A stretch of DNA of 64,000 nucleotides from Paenibacillus spiritus (GCF_008710135.1 NZ_VYKK01000028.1:62001-126000), one strand, 5' to 3'. Shown: positions 1 to 10,136, counted from the stretch's first letter. The notes: generated by a model not told the origin, from the letters alone. Numbers and translations: made by a program.

Positions 1-800
1 TTCACCAGCTCCTCGTTCACCTGATAATCCCGGAACGCGGCTTCCCGCGCTTTCTGCTCGGCTTCAAAGCCCATGCTCGCCCAGACGTCCGTATATATCA
101 CATCGGCATCCTTCGCCGCTTCCTCGGGGCTGCGCGTAATGACAATCTCGGCGCCCGTCTCTTCGGCGATTTCCTTCGCTTCGGCAACGACCGCGGCATC
201 CGGTTCATAGCCCTCCGGTCCGGCGATGGAGACATGCATCCCCATCTTGGCTCCGCCCAGGAGCAGCGAATGCGCCATGTTGTTGCCGTCGCCGATGAAG
301 GCCAGCTTCAGACCCTTCAGCCGGCCCTTGACCTCGTACACCGTCTGGAGATCCGCCAGCACCTGGCACGGATGCGCCAGGTCGCTCAGCCCGTTGATGA
401 CCGGCACCGAGGCGAAGCGGGCGAGATCGACCACTTTGTCGTGGCCGAACGTCCGGATCATAATGCCGTCCAGATAGCGAGACATCACTCCCGCCGTATC
501 GGCGATTGTCTCGCCGCGGCCGAGCTGGATGTCATTGGTGCTCAGGAACAGCGCATGGCCGCCGAGCTGGTACATGCCTACCTCGAACGATACCCGGGTG
601 CGGGTCGAGGATTTCTCGAAGATCAGTCCGATCGTCTTGCCCTTCAGCGGCTGGTACGCTTCCCCGTTCTTCTGCTTGAGCTTCAGATCCACTGCCAGGT
701 CGATTAAATATTGGATTTCCTCCGCCGTAAAATCATTCAATTCCAGAAAGTCGCGTCCCTTCAGCGATTCCGCCAGGGGATGCTCGGTCAAGCTGCTCAT
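1..800 (-). CDS. argF: Ornithine carbamoyltransferase, C-terminus cut by window edge
   Basis: This enzyme makes citrulline from ornithine and carbamoyl phosphate, a cytoplasmic step of arginine synthesis. The carbamoyl-phosphate loop S-T-R-T-R is at residues 65-69 and the HPCQ motif at 143-146. About 266 codons are present; the family is usually about 310 residues, so the ornithine-binding C-terminal end lies outside the window. The ATG at 798-800 overlaps the argD stop as ATGA, and a GGAGG sits 8 bases before it inside argD, which suggests translational coupling. It is the last gene seen in the arg operon. Identification is firm. Confidence 0.95.
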   Translation of the reverse strand, partial: MSSLTEHPLAESLKGRDFLELNDFTAEEIQYLIDLAVDLKLKQKNGEAYQPLKGKTIGLIFEKSSTRTRVSFEVGMYQLGGHALFLSTNDIQLGRGETIADTAGVMSRYLDGIMIRTFGHDKVVDLARFASVPVINGLSDLAHPCQVLADLQTVYEVKGRLKGLKLAFIGDGNNMAHSLLLGGAKMGMHVSIAGPEGYEPDAAVVAEAKEIAEETGAEIVITRSPEEAAKDADVIYTDVWASMGFEAEQKAREAAFRDYQVNEELV

Positions 801-2005
801 AATTGGGCCTCCTCGGCAACTGCCCCGTGTTCCCGGGCGTAAGTATGAATCAGATCGGAGAGGATGCCGACCGCCTGGTCGATCTCCTCCCGGGTAACGT
901 ACAGATTCGGCAGCAGGCGAATTACCTGCGGCCCGGCCTGGACGAACAGCAGCCCCTTGGACTGCCCCGCCAGAATGATGTCGCCCACTGGGCTCCCGCA
1001 TTCGATGCCGATCAGCAGCCCCTTGCCGCGAATATCCTTCACCCAGGAGCAGCCGGCCAGCGCTTCGCGCAGACGCGCCTTCAGGTATTCTCCGGCCTCC
1101 GCGGCCCGCTCCGGCACCCGGTCCTCCAGCATCGTCTCGATCGTAGCCGCCATCGCCGCGGTGGCCAGCGGCGTGCCGCCGAACGTGGAGGCATGCGCTC
1201 CCGGGCTGAATGCCTCGCGCAGGTATCCCTTGGCCAGCATAACGCCGGCCGGGAAGCCGCTCGCAATGCCTTTGGCCAGTGTAAAAATATCCGGCTCAAT
1301 GCCGTAATGCTGGTGCGCGAACAGCTTGCCCGTCCGTCCCATACCGGTCTGGACCTCATCGACAATCAGCAGCAGGCCATGCTCCCGGCACAGCTCCACC
1401 ACCGCATTCAGGAAGTCCGGCTGCACCTCCAGGATACCGCCTTCGGCCAGCACCATCTCCAGCATCACCGCCGCCGTATTCGGGCCGATTGCCGCCCGGA
1501 GAGCCGGCAGATCATGCAGGGGCACCGTCACAAAGCCCTGCGGGAGCGGCAGAAAGCCTTCCTTGACCTTCTGCTGTCCCGTCGCCGTCAGCGTCGCCAG
1601 CGTCCGGCCATGGAACGACTGCTCGAACGTAATGACCTCATAGCGGTTCTCGCCTCTGACCTTCTGGTGGTACCGGCGCGCCAGTTTGATGGCGGCCTCG
1701 TTCGCCTCCGCTCCGCTGTTGCAGAAGAATACCTGATCCGCGCAGCTGTTCCCGGTCAGCAGTTCCGCTACCCGGTCCTGGCCGGGATGATGGAACAGAT
1801 TGGACACATGCCACAGCGTGTCGATCTGGCTCTTCAGCTTCTCGGCGATCCGCTCGGGCGCATGTCCCAGACTAGTGACCGCCAGACCGCAGGTGAAATC
1901 CAGGTACTTCCGCCCCTGATCGTCCCACACCCAGCTTCCTTTACCCTTGACCAGCGTCAGATCGTACTTGGCATAGGACGGAAAAATATGCTCCAGTTTG
2001 CCCAT
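797..2005 (-). CDS. argD: Acetylornithine aminotransferase
   Basis: PLP-dependent class III transaminase that converts N-acetylglutamate semialdehyde to N-acetylornithine. From the chosen start it has 402 residues, normal for ArgD. Visible motifs are the phosphate-contacting NSGAEANEAA (residues 96-105), the PLP ring Asp in VDEVQTGMGRTGK (Asp216) and the Schiff-base lysine in TLAKGIASG (Lys245). The open frame continues to 2041, but that extension is arginine-rich and unlike the family. A GTG at 2018-2020 is an alternative start, because the AGAGGGAG ribosome site stands rather far (13 bases) from the ATG I chose. The gene lies 75 bases after argB and overlaps argF by 4. Confidence 0.93.
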   Translation of the reverse strand: MGKLEHIFPSYAKYDLTLVKGKGSWVWDDQGRKYLDFTCGLAVTSLGHAPERIAEKLKSQIDTLWHVSNLFHHPGQDRVAELLTGNSCADQVFFCNSGAEANEAAIKLARRYHQKVRGENRYEVITFEQSFHGRTLATLTATGQQKVKEGFLPLPQGFVTVPLHDLPALRAAIGPNTAAVMLEMVLAEGGILEVQPDFLNAVVELCREHGLLLIVDEVQTGMGRTGKLFAHQHYGIEPDIFTLAKGIASGFPAGVMLAKGYLREAFSPGAHASTFGGTPLATAAMAATIETMLEDRVPERAAEAGEYLKARLREALAGCSWVKDIRGKGLLIGIECGSPVGDIILAGQSKGLLFVQAGPQVIRLLPNLYVTREEIDQAVGILSDLIHTYAREHGAVAEEAQL

Positions 2006-2080
2006 TGCTGCATTCACGCTCCCTCTGCGGCGGCGCTCCAACGGCTGCCCGCCTGAATTCTTCCGGCTTGAATCCCGCCG

Positions 2081-2914
2081 CTATTCCTTCGCAATCCGCG
2101 TCCCCACCGCTTCGCCCGACAGCACGCGGCTCAGGATCTGCGGTTCCTTGCCGTCCACAATAATCACCTCGGACACGCTTCCCTGAATGCAGTCGATGGC
2201 CGCCCGCACCTTCGGAATCATGCCGCCGTAGATTTCGCCGCTGCCGATCAGCGCTTCAATCTGACCGGTCGTTACCGACGGCAGCACTGCTTTCTTCCCT
2301 TTCGGGTCCGCCGCCATAATGCCGGGAACGTCCGTAACCACAATCAGCGTCGGCGCCTCCATATGGGAAGCTACCGCCCCCGCTGCCGTATCGGCGTTGA
2401 CATTGTACCGCTGACCCGAACCGTCGATGCCGATCGGCGCGACGACGGGAATGTATCCCATCTTCAGTATACCTTCCAGAATGTCCGTCTTCACCTTCAC
2501 GACATGCCCGACGAGTCCGACCTCGGCGCTGTTCTCCACCGGCGCGGCTTCCAGGAGGCCGCCGTCTTCGCCCGATAACCCCAGCGCCCGGCCGCCCGCA
2601 CGCTGGATGCGGCGGACGACCGCCTTGTTGATGCTGCCCGCAAGCGTCATCTCCACCACGTCCAGCACCTCTTCGGTCGTCACCCGCAGGCCGTTGACGA
2701 AGGCGCTCTCGATGCCGAGCTTGCCCAGGTTCTCCGAAATCGCCGGACCGCCGCCGTGCACGATGACCGGCTGGATTCCCTGCTCCAGAAGACTCTTTAA
2801 ATCCGCAAAAAACGAATCCGGCAGCGCCGCAAGCGTGCTGCCTCCGCATTTCATAATGAACCGTCCGGGGGCTGTGCCCCGAGCCGCCCCGAATCCTTCC
2901 GTCTGCTGTGGCAT
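2081..2914 (-). CDS. argB: Acetylglutamate kinase
   Basis: Phosphorylates N-acetylglutamate, the second step of the acetylated arginine pathway and the usual target of arginine feedback. The amino-acid kinase motifs are clear: MKCGGS (Lys22) near the start and HGGGP (53-57) for phosphate binding. I place the start at the ATG at 2912-2914, which has GGGGGAG 8 bases upstream, giving 277 residues; the longer open frame to 2980 would overlap argJ. About 15 residues precede the usual beginning of this family, so a still later start cannot be excluded. Confidence 0.93.
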   Translation of the reverse strand: MPQQTEGFGAARGTAPGRFIMKCGGSTLAALPDSFFADLKSLLEQGIQPVIVHGGGPAISENLGKLGIESAFVNGLRVTTEEVLDVVEMTLAGSINKAVVRRIQRAGGRALGLSGEDGGLLEAAPVENSAEVGLVGHVVKVKTDILEGILKMGYIPVVAPIGIDGSGQRYNVNADTAAGAVASHMEAPTLIVVTDVPGIMAADPKGKKAVLPSVTTGQIEALIGSGEIYGGMIPKVRAAIDCIQGSVSEVIIVDGKEPQILSRVLSGEAVGTRIAKE

Positions 2915-2942
2915 CCTGCCCGCTCCCCCCGCTTCTGTCCGC

Positions 2943-4172
2943 TCAGGTCCGGTAAGCCGCATTGATCCGCACGTAATCATACGTGAGGTCGCAGCCCCAG
3001 GCCGTGGCCTCTCCCTCGCCGTCGGCGAGCTTCACCGTAATCTCCACCGTATCGCCCTGCAAGTACGCAAGTGCCGCCGCCTCGTCAAAAGCGACCGGTC
3101 TCGAGCCTTTCAGCACCTCGATCCCGCCCAGGGCGATGTCTACGCGGTCCGTCGACATCGGAACCCCCGCGCGTCCCGCCGCCGCGATAATCCGGCCCCA
3201 GTTCGCATCGGCCCCGAATACGGCTGACTTGACCAGGCTGGAGCCGACAATCGTCTTCGCGATCGCGCGGGCCGCGTCCCGGTCGGCGGCTCCGCTTACC
3301 CGCACCTCGATGAGGTGCGCGGCGCCTTCGCCGTCCCGGGCGATGGCCATGGCCAGATGGCGGCACACATGCGTGAACGCCTCCACAAAAGCCGCCCAGT
3401 CCGGGTGCTGCCGGGTCAGCGGTTCTCGGCCCGCCAGTCCGCTGGCCAGCGCGATCAGCATATCGTTCGTGCTGGTGTCGCCGTCAACGGTAATCATGTT
3501 GAACGTCGTATCCGTCGCCGCCCGAAGCAGCGCCAGCAGGTCTTCCCCGGCCACGGCCGCGTCGGTGGTCACGAAGCCGAGCATCGTCGCCATGTTCGGG
3601 TGAATCATCCCGGACCCTTTGGCGGCGCCGGCGATGGTGACGGCCTCTCCGCCGACCGTAAGGCGGACGCAGCACTCCTTCTTGACGAGGTCCGTCGTCA
3701 GAATGGCCTGGCTGAACTGCTCGGCCCCCGCTGCGCCTCCGTCCAGCTTCTCCGGCAGCTGCGCCAGCCCGCTGCGGACGCAGTCCATCTTCAGCAGCTC
3801 TCCGATCACGCCGGTCGAGGCGACGGCGACGTCGCGCTCCGCCACGCCAAGGTGGCGGGCGGCTGCCGACCGCATCTCATAGGCGTCGGCTTCGCCCTGC
3901 TCGCCTGTGCAGGCGTTGGCGTTGCCGCTGTTGACGACGACCGCCCGGAGGCGTCCGTCCGCCAGGCTCTCGCGCGTCACTTGGAGAGGCGCCGCCTGGA
4001 ACAGATTCGTCGTATAGACGGCGGCGGCGGTTGCCGGAACTTCGCACAGGATGGCCGCCAGGTCGTTGCGGTCGGTTTTTTTGAGTCCGCAGTGCAGTCC
4101 GCCTGCCTTGAAGCCCTTCGGAGTTGTGACGCTTCCGCCTTCGACGACGGTATACCGCTCTTGTCCAATCAT
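2943..4172 (-). CDS. argJ: Bifunctional ornithine acetyltransferase / N-acetylglutamate synthase
   Basis: ArgJ recycles the acetyl group from N-acetylornithine to glutamate and may also use acetyl-CoA. The precursor self-cleaves before a catalytic threonine, here Thr196 in HPNMATMLGF, so alpha and beta chains are expected. The oxyanion TG of STGVIGE is at 120-121. The ATG at 4170-4172 gives 409 residues and lies 20 bases after the argC stop. Its ribosome site is poor, so translation may depend on argC. The frame stays open to 4238 but would overlap argC. Its presence implies the cyclic form of the pathway. Confidence 0.94.
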   Translation of the reverse strand: MIGQERYTVVEGGSVTTPKGFKAGGLHCGLKKTDRNDLAAILCEVPATAAAVYTTNLFQAAPLQVTRESLADGRLRAVVVNSGNANACTGEQGEADAYEMRSAAARHLGVAERDVAVASTGVIGELLKMDCVRSGLAQLPEKLDGGAAGAEQFSQAILTTDLVKKECCVRLTVGGEAVTIAGAAKGSGMIHPNMATMLGFVTTDAAVAGEDLLALLRAATDTTFNMITVDGDTSTNDMLIALASGLAGREPLTRQHPDWAAFVEAFTHVCRHLAMAIARDGEGAAHLIEVRVSGAADRDAARAIAKTIVGSSLVKSAVFGADANWGRIIAAAGRAGVPMSTDRVDIALGGIEVLKGSRPVAFDEAAALAYLQGDTVEITVKLADGEGEATAWGCDLTYDYVRINAAYRT

Positions 4173-4192
4173 GTCTCGTGCCGCACGGACGC

Positions 4193-5242
4193 TTACGGAT
4201 ACACCGGAGTGCAGCCGAGCCCGAGCGTTTCCTCCCATCCCATCATCAAATTAAGGTTCTGAATCGCCTGGCCCGCCGCGCCTTTCACCAGATTGTCGAT
4301 CACCGATACAATCGTGATCCGGCCTGTCCTCGGGTCTGCCGCAAAGCCGATATCGCAGTAATTCGATCCCGCCACTTCCTTCGTCGCCGGCCAGATGCCC
4401 GCGCCGCGGATGCGCACATAGGGTCTACCTGTATAATAGTTCCGGTACAAGTCGATAAATTCCTGCTCGTTGTAATTCCCTTTCATCTTCGCATAGCAGG
4501 TCGCCATAATGCCTCGGGTCATCGGGACGAGCTGGGTGGTGAAGGTTATCGTAACCGGCTCTCCCGCAATTTCGCCCAGCGCCTGCTCAATTTCGGGAAT
4601 GTGCTGATGCTTGTTCAGCTTATAGGCTTTGAAATTCTCATTGATCTCCGCATAATGCACCTGAAGGCTGGTTCCGCGCCCGGCGCCCGATACGCCCGAC
4701 TTGGCGTCGATAATGAGGCTGCCGGGGTCGATCCAGCCCGCCTGAAGCGCCGGGATCAGACCGAGCAGCGTCGCCGTCGGATAGCAGCCGGGATTGGAAA
4801 TGAAGCCTGCCTCCTTCACCCGGTCGCCGAACACCTCGCACAGTCCGTAGACGGCCTGCTCCAGCAGTTTCGCCGGCGGCGCGGGATGTTTGTACCACTG
4901 CTCGTATTCGGCGCCGTCCTTCAGCCGGAAGTCGCCGGAGAGGTCGATGACCTTCAATCCCTCCGCCAGCAGTTCGGGAACCAGCTTCGCGCTAACGCCC
5001 GAAGGGGTGGCCGCGAATACCACATCAGCGCGCTGCGCCATCTCTTCGGCATTCACCCCGTCCAGAGGACGGTCCATAACGCCGGTCAAATGCGGAAATC
5101 CTTCTTCCAGCGCCGCACCGGCGCTCGAGGATGAAATCACGGAGGTGATCTCCGCCTTCGGGTGATTTTGCAATAGCCTGATCAGCTCTACGCCGCCGTA
5201 GCCGGTTGAACCGACAATCGCGACTCTCGTCTTCCTCTCCAT
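4193..5242 (-). CDS. argC: N-acetyl-gamma-glutamyl-phosphate reductase
   Basis: NADPH-dependent reductase for the third step of arginine synthesis. The N-terminal dinucleotide motif VGSTGYGG spans residues 10-17 and the catalytic cysteine is Cys153 in SNPGCYPTAT. The start at 5242 gives 349 residues and has AAAGGAG 9 bases upstream; a frame extension to 5275 has no better ribosome site. It is the first gene of the argC-J-B-D-F operon, with a promoter about 45 bases upstream. Confidence 0.95.
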   Translation of the reverse strand: MERKTRVAIVGSTGYGGVELIRLLQNHPKAEITSVISSSSAGAALEEGFPHLTGVMDRPLDGVNAEEMAQRADVVFAATPSGVSAKLVPELLAEGLKVIDLSGDFRLKDGAEYEQWYKHPAPPAKLLEQAVYGLCEVFGDRVKEAGFISNPGCYPTATLLGLIPALQAGWIDPGSLIIDAKSGVSGAGRGTSLQVHYAEINENFKAYKLNKHQHIPEIEQALGEIAGEPVTITFTTQLVPMTRGIMATCYAKMKGNYNEQEFIDLYRNYYTGRPYVRIRGAGIWPATKEVAGSNYCDIGFAADPRTGRITIVSVIDNLVKGAAGQAIQNLNLMMGWEETLGLGCTPVYP

Positions 5243-5286
5243 GTTCCTCGTCTCCTTTGTCCGTGCCGTGCCCACAAATATGTATT

Positions 5287-5315
5287 ATTATACGTCCTGA
5301 TTTATATAAATACAA
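5287..5315 (-). promoter_or_regulatory. Sigma-A type promoter of the arg operon
   Basis: On the minus strand a -35 TTGTAT (5310-5315) and a perfect -10 TATAAT (5287-5292) are separated by 17 bases, about 45 bases before argC. The spacer and flanks are A/T-rich with a TTTATATAAAT core, the kind of sequence ArgR/AhrC boxes have, so an arginine operator here is plausible but not demonstrated. Confidence 0.75.
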
Positions 5316-5360
5316 TAAAAAAGAGAAGCGTGCTTCCCTTTCGGAAAACTACGCTTCTCT
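5315..5360 (-). terminator. Intrinsic terminator of the YitT-family gene
   Basis: Arms AGAGAAGCGT and ACGCTTCTCT pair perfectly (5351-5360 with 5322-5331) and are followed on the minus strand by TTTTTT. The upstream arm contains the last codons and stop of the YitT gene, and the U-tract touches the arg promoter -35, so the junction is very compact. Confidence 0.88.
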
Positions 5361-6233
5361 CTTGAACCCTTCGCCCAGCACTTCATGGGCATCGCTGATA
5401 ATGACAAAGGCCCCGGGATCGACAGAGCGGACAATCGTCTTCAGCCGGGTAATTTCATTCTGACCGACCGCTACCATGAGCACCACCCGGCTGTTGCCGG
5501 TGTAGCCGCCCTCGGCGTTCAGCTTCGTCAGACCGCGGTCCAGGTCATGCAGCACGGCCTCGGAGATGGCCTCCGTGTAATCGGATATGATATACGCCAC
5601 CTTGGTGTAGCTGAAGCCGACCTCCAGAGCGTCGATGACTTTGCCGGTTACGAACAATCCGATCAGCGCATACATCGCCTGCTCCATGCCGAGCACGAAT
5701 GCGGCCAGCGAGATCACCGTCGCATCCAGCAGCACCACCGATACCGCGAACGTCAGTCCGGTCAGCTTCTGAATCACCTGTGCCAGAATGGTCAGCCCGC
5801 CCGTGGAACCCCGTCCCCGGAAGACGAGCCCGAGTCCCAGACCGACGCCGATCCCTCCATAGATGGAGGCCAGCAGCGGGTTATGGGTCGGTACCGGACC
5901 GTCCTTGCTGATGTAGATGAACAGCGGCAGCACAATGCTGCCGAGCAGCGACCGCAGACCATACTGCTTGCCGAGCACCCAGACGCCCAGCACGAAGAGC
6001 GGAATATTCAGCGCCCACTGGGTAAAAGCCGGCTCGGCCCCGAACCAGGCCTTGGCCAGTACGGACAGGCCGGATACGCCTCCCGACGCGATCTCGTTGG
6101 GAAGCATGAACCAGTTGAACGCCAGCGCCGTAATGAGGGAACCCAGCAGAATCAGCAGCGTATCCACCGTATGGCGGAGTGGCCCGTTCAGCGGAATCAG
6201 CGGCGGCTTGGCGCGTTTATTGATTTTCTCCAT
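5349..6233 (-). CDS. YitT-family membrane protein with C-terminal DUF2179-like domain
   Basis: Integral membrane protein of 294 residues. Several hydrophobic helices lie between about residues 18 and 200 and carry the family's SGGVSGLSVL and RGRGSTGGLTIL segments. A cytoplasmic C-terminal domain (about 210-290, ending in VDPGAFVIISDAHEVLGEGF) matches the domain usual in this family. The biochemical role of the family is not established; transport has been suggested. The ATG follows the prfB stop by only 3 bases, with a GAGG inside the prfB end, so it is probably co-transcribed with prfB. A terminator overlaps its stop codon. Confidence 0.85.
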   Translation of the reverse strand: MEKINKRAKPPLIPLNGPLRHTVDTLLILLGSLITALAFNWFMLPNEIASGGVSGLSVLAKAWFGAEPAFTQWALNIPLFVLGVWVLGKQYGLRSLLGSIVLPLFIYISKDGPVPTHNPLLASIYGGIGVGLGLGLVFRGRGSTGGLTILAQVIQKLTGLTFAVSVVLLDATVISLAAFVLGMEQAMYALIGLFVTGKVIDALEVGFSYTKVAYIISDYTEAISEAVLHDLDRGLTKLNAEGGYTGNSRVVLMVAVGQNEITRLKTIVRSVDPGAFVIISDAHEVLGEGFKREA

Positions 6234-6236
6234 GCG

Positions 6237-7350
6237 TTATTCAGCCTCGGTCTTGATCTGGCTTCGCAAATATCCGTCGATAAAAGCATCCAGATCGCCG
6301 TCCATCACGGCGCCCACATTGCCTGTCTCCACCGAAGTCCGATGGTCCTTGACCATGCTGTACGGGTGGAACACATACGAACGGATCTGGCTGCCCCAGG
6401 CGATATCGGACTGCTCGCCGCGGATTTCGTCCAGCTCCCGCTGCTGCTCCTCCAGCTTGCGCTCGTACAACTTGGACCGCAGTGTGGTCATTGCCCGCTC
6501 GCGGTTCTTGATCTGGGAGCGCTCGCTCTGGCAGGTTACCACGATGCCGGTCGGCATATGGGTAATCCGCACGGCGGAATCCGTCGTATTGATATGCTGT
6601 CCGCCCGCACCTGTCGACCGGTACGTGTCCACTTTCAGATCCTCGGTGCGGATCTCGATATCAATATCTTCATTGATCTCCGGCACCACATCGCAGGAGA
6701 CGAAGGAGGTATGGCGGCGGCCCGAAGCGTCGAACGGAGAAATGCGGACCAGACGGTGAACGCCCTTCTCGGCTTTCAGATATCCGTAGGCATTGTAGCC
6801 TTTGATCAGCAGCGTAACGCTCTTGATCCCGGCCTCATCGCCGGGCAGGTAATCCAGCACTTCCACCTTGAAGCCGCGCTTCTCCGCCCAGCGGGTATAC
6901 ATGCGCAGCAGCATCTGGCCCCAGTCCTGGGACTCCGTCCCGCCGGCGCCCGGATGCAGCTCCAGAATCGCGTTCAATTTATCATAGGGCTGATTGAGCA
7001 GGAGCGTCAGCTCGAATTCGTCCAGCCGTCCCACCAGCCCCCGGATCGATTGCGCCGTCTCCGAGGCCATCTCTTCGTCGCCTTCCTCGTCGGCCAGTTC
7101 CGCCATCATGGAGGAATCCTCATATTCCTGCTGCAGCTTCGTATATTCATCGACAACGGACTTCACGGCGTTCATCTCGGCAATGAGGCCCTGAGCCCGT
7201 TCATTGTCGTCCCAGAAATCCGGCGCCGCCATCTTCTCCTCGAAGTTGGCAATCATCTCCTGCTTCAGATCTAAGTCAAAGAGACCCCCTAAGGTTGGTT
7301 AATTTCTTGCCGATTTCCCGAAGATCCTGCTTCACGCTTGGATCGATCAT
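6237..7350 (-). CDS. prfB: Peptide chain release factor 2 (programmed +1 frameshift)
   Basis: RF2 ends translation at UGA and UAA. The ATG at 7348-7350 (AAAGGTGA upstream) opens a 24-codon frame that ends at an in-frame TGA. Skipping one base continues in the +1 frame to 6237, giving a 370-residue protein. The continuation shows the SPF stop-recognition tripeptide (about 204-206) and the catalytic GGQ (about 249-251). The frameshift is the normal autoregulation of this gene: scarce RF2 slows UGA termination and favours the shift. It lies downstream of secA, with a terminator between them. Confidence 0.96.
7276..7290 (-). promoter_or_regulatory. prfB: prfB +1 recoding site
   Basis: The minus strand has the Shine-Dalgarno-like AGGGGG (7285-7290), then the slippery CTT codon (7279-7281) and the in-frame stop TGA (7276-7278) followed by C. 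This is the classical CUU-UGA-C arrangement. The +1 frame resumes at GAC, 7275-7277. Confidence 0.95.
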
Positions 7351-7401
7351 GCTGATCACTTCACCTTTCTGCTCTTGGCTTCATTCCTGCCCTATAATAG
7401 T

Positions 7402-7446
7402 TAAAAAACGGCCGGGCCGCAAGTCAAAGCCTCGGGGCCCAGCCGT
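7402..7446 (-). terminator. Intrinsic terminator after secA
   Basis: Arms ACGGCTGGGCC (7436-7446) and GGCCCGGCCGT (7408-7418) pair over 11 bases with one G-U, then TTTTTT. It separates secA from prfB. Confidence 0.88.
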
Positions 7447-7500
7447 CTTCCCTTATCCGATTATCCTTCGCCGCATATACGCTGCCGGCCTGTCCGCCGG

Positions 7501-10008
7501 TCAGGCATTCTGCCCGTGGCAGTTCTTGTACTTCTTGCCGCTTCCGCAAGGACACGGATCATTCCGGCCTACGGTCGCCGTCACGGTAACCGGACGCTTC
7601 TCAACCGGCTCGCCGTTCGTCGAGATCTTCTTCTCGTCGACCACAGACTGGCGCTCCTGATTGGTCTCGACATGGGCCTTCATAATGTAGGTTGCGACTT
7701 CTTCCTGAATCGCAGCCGTCATGGCATTGAACATCTCGAAGCCCTCGAACTGGTATTCGCGGAGCGGATCGGTACCGCCGTAAGCCCGCAGGTGAATCCC
7801 CTGGCGAAGCTGATCCATGGCGTCGATATGATCCATCCACTTGGAGTCAACCGCGCGCAGCACGATAACCTTCTCGAATTCGCGGATCAGTTCGGAACCC
7901 AACCGTTCTTCCCGGGCTTCATACTTGGCCATTACCTTGCCGAAGATAAATTCCACAATCTCTTCGGTTTCCTTGCCCCACAGATCGTCGCGGGTGACTT
8001 CGCCTTCTTCCAGCAGTTTGGAATTGACGTAATCCGCCACCTCTTGCAGCTCCCAGTTCTCCGGAATATCGTCGCTGCAGTGCGCCTCGACAACCCGCTC
8101 GATGACCGGACGGATCATTTCTACGACAATATCCTTGATGTTCTCGGATTCCAGAATCTCGCGGCGCTGCTTATAGATAATCTCGCGCTGCTGGTTCATC
8201 ACGTCGTCATACTGCAGGACGACCTTGCGGACGTCGAAGTTATTGCCTTCGACCCGCTTCTGGGCCGATTCGATGGCCCGCGTAATCATCCGGCTCTCGA
8301 TAGGCTGGTCTTCTTCAAAGCCAAGACGGTCCATCATGTTCAGCACATTGTCGGCGCCGAACCGCTTCATCAGCTCGTCTCCCAGGGAGAGGTAGAACTG
8401 CGTGGAGCCCGGATCGCCCTGACGTCCGGCACGGCCGCGCAGCTGGTTATCAATCCGGCGGGATTCATGCCGCTCTGTACCGATAATATGCAGACCGCCT
8501 AGTTCCGGCACGCCTTCGCCAAGCAGGATATCGGTACCGCGTCCGGCCATGTTCGTTGCAATCGTAACAGAACCCGGCTGGCCGGCTTGGGCGATAATCT
8601 CCGCCTCGGCCGCATGGTGCTTCGCATTCAGCACCTGATGGCGAACGGCCCGCTTCTTCAGCATCTCGGATACGCGCTCCGAGTTCTCGATCGAGACCGT
8701 ACCGACCAGCACCGGCTGGTTGTTCCGGTGACGCTCTACAATCGCTTCGACCACGGCATTGTACTTGCCGTTCTCGCTCTTGTAGACCACGTCCGGCATA
8801 TCCTCACGCTGGTTGGGCTTGTTCGTTGGCACCTGAAGCACTTCCAGGCCATAAATCTTCTTGAACTCTTCTTCTTCCGTCTTCGCCGTTCCGGTCATGC
8901 CCGCCAGCTTACGGTACATGCGAAAGTAGTTCTGGAATGTGATGGTTGCGAGCGTCATGCTCTCGTTCTGCACCACGATATCTTCCTTGGCTTCAATCGC
9001 CTGGTGCAGACCGTCGCTGTACCGGCGGCCGGCCATCAGCCGTCCCGTAAATTCATCGACGATGACAACCTCTTCGTCCGTCACAACATAATCCACATCG
9101 CGGCGCATGATCACGTTGGCTTTCAACGCCTGGACAATATGATGGTTCAGCGTCACATGACTGTGATCGTAGAGATTCTCAATGCCAAAGGCTTTCTCGG
9201 CTAGGGCTACGCCCTTGTCGGTCAGCGCTACGGATTTCACCTTAATGTCTACCGTATAATGCTCTTCCGGATTCAGCTTCTTGACGAAACGGTCGGCCGC
9301 ATAATACATCTCGGTCGACTTCTCGGCTTGTCCGGAAATAATCAGCGGCGTTCGCGCCTCGTCGATCAGGATGGAATCGACTTCGTCGATGATGCAGAAG
9401 TACAGCGGACGCTGTACCATTTGTTCCTTATAGAGCACCATATTGTCGCGCAGGTAGTCGAATCCGAATTCATTGTTCGTGCCGTACGTAATATCGCAGG
9501 CATAAGCTTCCTGTTTATTGGCATGGTCCATGCCGTTCAGGTTGACCCCGACCGTCATGCCCAAATAATTATAGATTTGTCCCATTTGCGCGCTGTCGCG
9601 CTGCGCCAGGTAATCATTGACGGTAACGACATGAACGCCTTTGCCCAGCAGCGCGTTCAAATAGACCGGCAGCGTGCCGACCAGCGTCTTGCCTTCACCC
9701 GTCTTCATTTCAGCGATTCGGCCTTCGTGCAGAGCCATACCTCCGACCAGCTGCACATCAAAATGCCGCATGCCAAGCGTACGCTTGGACGCTTCCCGCA
9801 CCGTAGCGAATGCCTCCGGCAGAATCTCCTCCAGCGTTTCGCCCTTGGCGATCCGCTCCCGGAACTCGGCCGTCTTGGCTTTCAGCGCCTCATCGGTAAG
9901 CGCAGTGAACTCCGGCTCCAGTCCATTGATGATATCGACCGTCTTCATCAGACGTTTGACATCGCGTTCATTGGTGTCGCCGAATATTTTCTTAACAAGT
10001 CCTAGCAT
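7501..10008 (-). CDS. secA: Preprotein translocase ATPase SecA
   Basis: Peripheral membrane ATPase that drives export through SecYEG. The 835 residues are typical of the Bacillus-type protein. The Walker A loop [10 protein letters not shown] is at 101-110, the [14 protein letters not shown]alker B/DEAD-like region is near 207-220, and motif [13 protein letters not shown] is in the second nucleotide-binding fold. The C-terminal zinc site [13 protein letters not shown] is at 819-831. The start has AAAGGGG 6 bases upstream. Substrates in this window include the two SLH proteins and the other signal-peptide proteins. Confidence 0.97.
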   Translation of the reverse strand: MLGLVKKIFGDTNERDVKRLMKTVDIINGLEPEFTALTDEALKAKTAEFRERIAKGETLEEILPEAFATVREASKRTLGMRHFDVQLVGGMALHEGRIAEMKTGEGKTLVGTLPVYLNALLGKGVHVVTVNDYLAQRDSAQMGQIYNYLGMTVGVNLNGMDHANKQEAYACDITYGTNNEFGFDYLRDNMVLYKEQMVQRPLYFCIIDEVDSILIDEARTPLIISGQAEKSTEMYYAADRFVKKLNPEEHYTVDIKVKSVALTDKGVALAEKAFGIENLYDHSHVTLNHHIVQALKANVIMRRDVDYVVTDEEVVIVDEFTGRLMAGRRYSDGLHQAIEAKEDIVVQNESMTLATITFQNYFRMYRKLAGMTGTAKTEEEEFKKIYGLEVLQVPTNKPNQREDMPDVVYKSENGKYNAVVEAIVERHRNNQPVLVGTVSIENSERVSEMLKKRAVRHQVLNAKHHAAEAEIIAQAGQPGSVTIATNMAGRGTDILLGEGVPELGGLHIIGTERHESRRIDNQLRGRAGRQGDPGSTQFYLSLGDELMKRFGADNVLNMMDRLGFEEDQPIESRMITRAIESAQKRVEGNNFDVRKVVLQYDDVMNQQREIIYKQRREILESENIKDIVVEMIRPVIERVVEAHCSDDIPENWELQEVADYVNSKLLEEGEVTRDDLWGKETEEIVEFIFGKVMAKYEAREERLGSELIREFEKVIVLRAVDSKWMDHIDAMDQLRQGIHLRAYGGTDPLREYQFEGFEMFNAMTAAIQEEVATYIMKAHVETNQERQSVVDEKKISTNGEPVEKRPVTVTATVGRNDPCPCGSGKKYKNCHGQNA

Positions 10009-10107
10009 GGTTAACCCCTTTCATGCAACACAGATGGTGGAACCTTTCAGCCCATCCCCACCAGAACGAAAGGGCGCGCCTGAACATACGATTCCGCTGC
10101 TTCATAA

Positions 10108-10136
10108 ATTGTAACAGTTTGTAAGGGATGCCGCAA
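10108..10136 (-). promoter_or_regulatory. Probable secA promoter
   Basis: TTGCGG (10131-10136) and TACAAT (10108-10113) are spaced by 17 bases on the minus strand, about 100 bases before secA. The -35 is only a partial match. Confidence 0.5.

Noticed and set aside
2915-2980. N-terminal extension of ArgB to 2980
   Set aside because: It would overlap argJ by 38 bases and is not supported by a ribosome site; the ATG at 2914 has one.
5385-7274. Long plus-strand open frame (629 codons)
   Set aside because: It is antisense to the YitT-family gene and prfB, both unmistakable, lacks a ribosome site and has His/Gln/Arg-rich composition typical of shadow frames.
7276-7278. Stop codon in prfB suggesting a pseudogene
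   Set aside because: It has the AGGGGG, CTT and TGA-C context of programmed frameshifting; both parts are intact.
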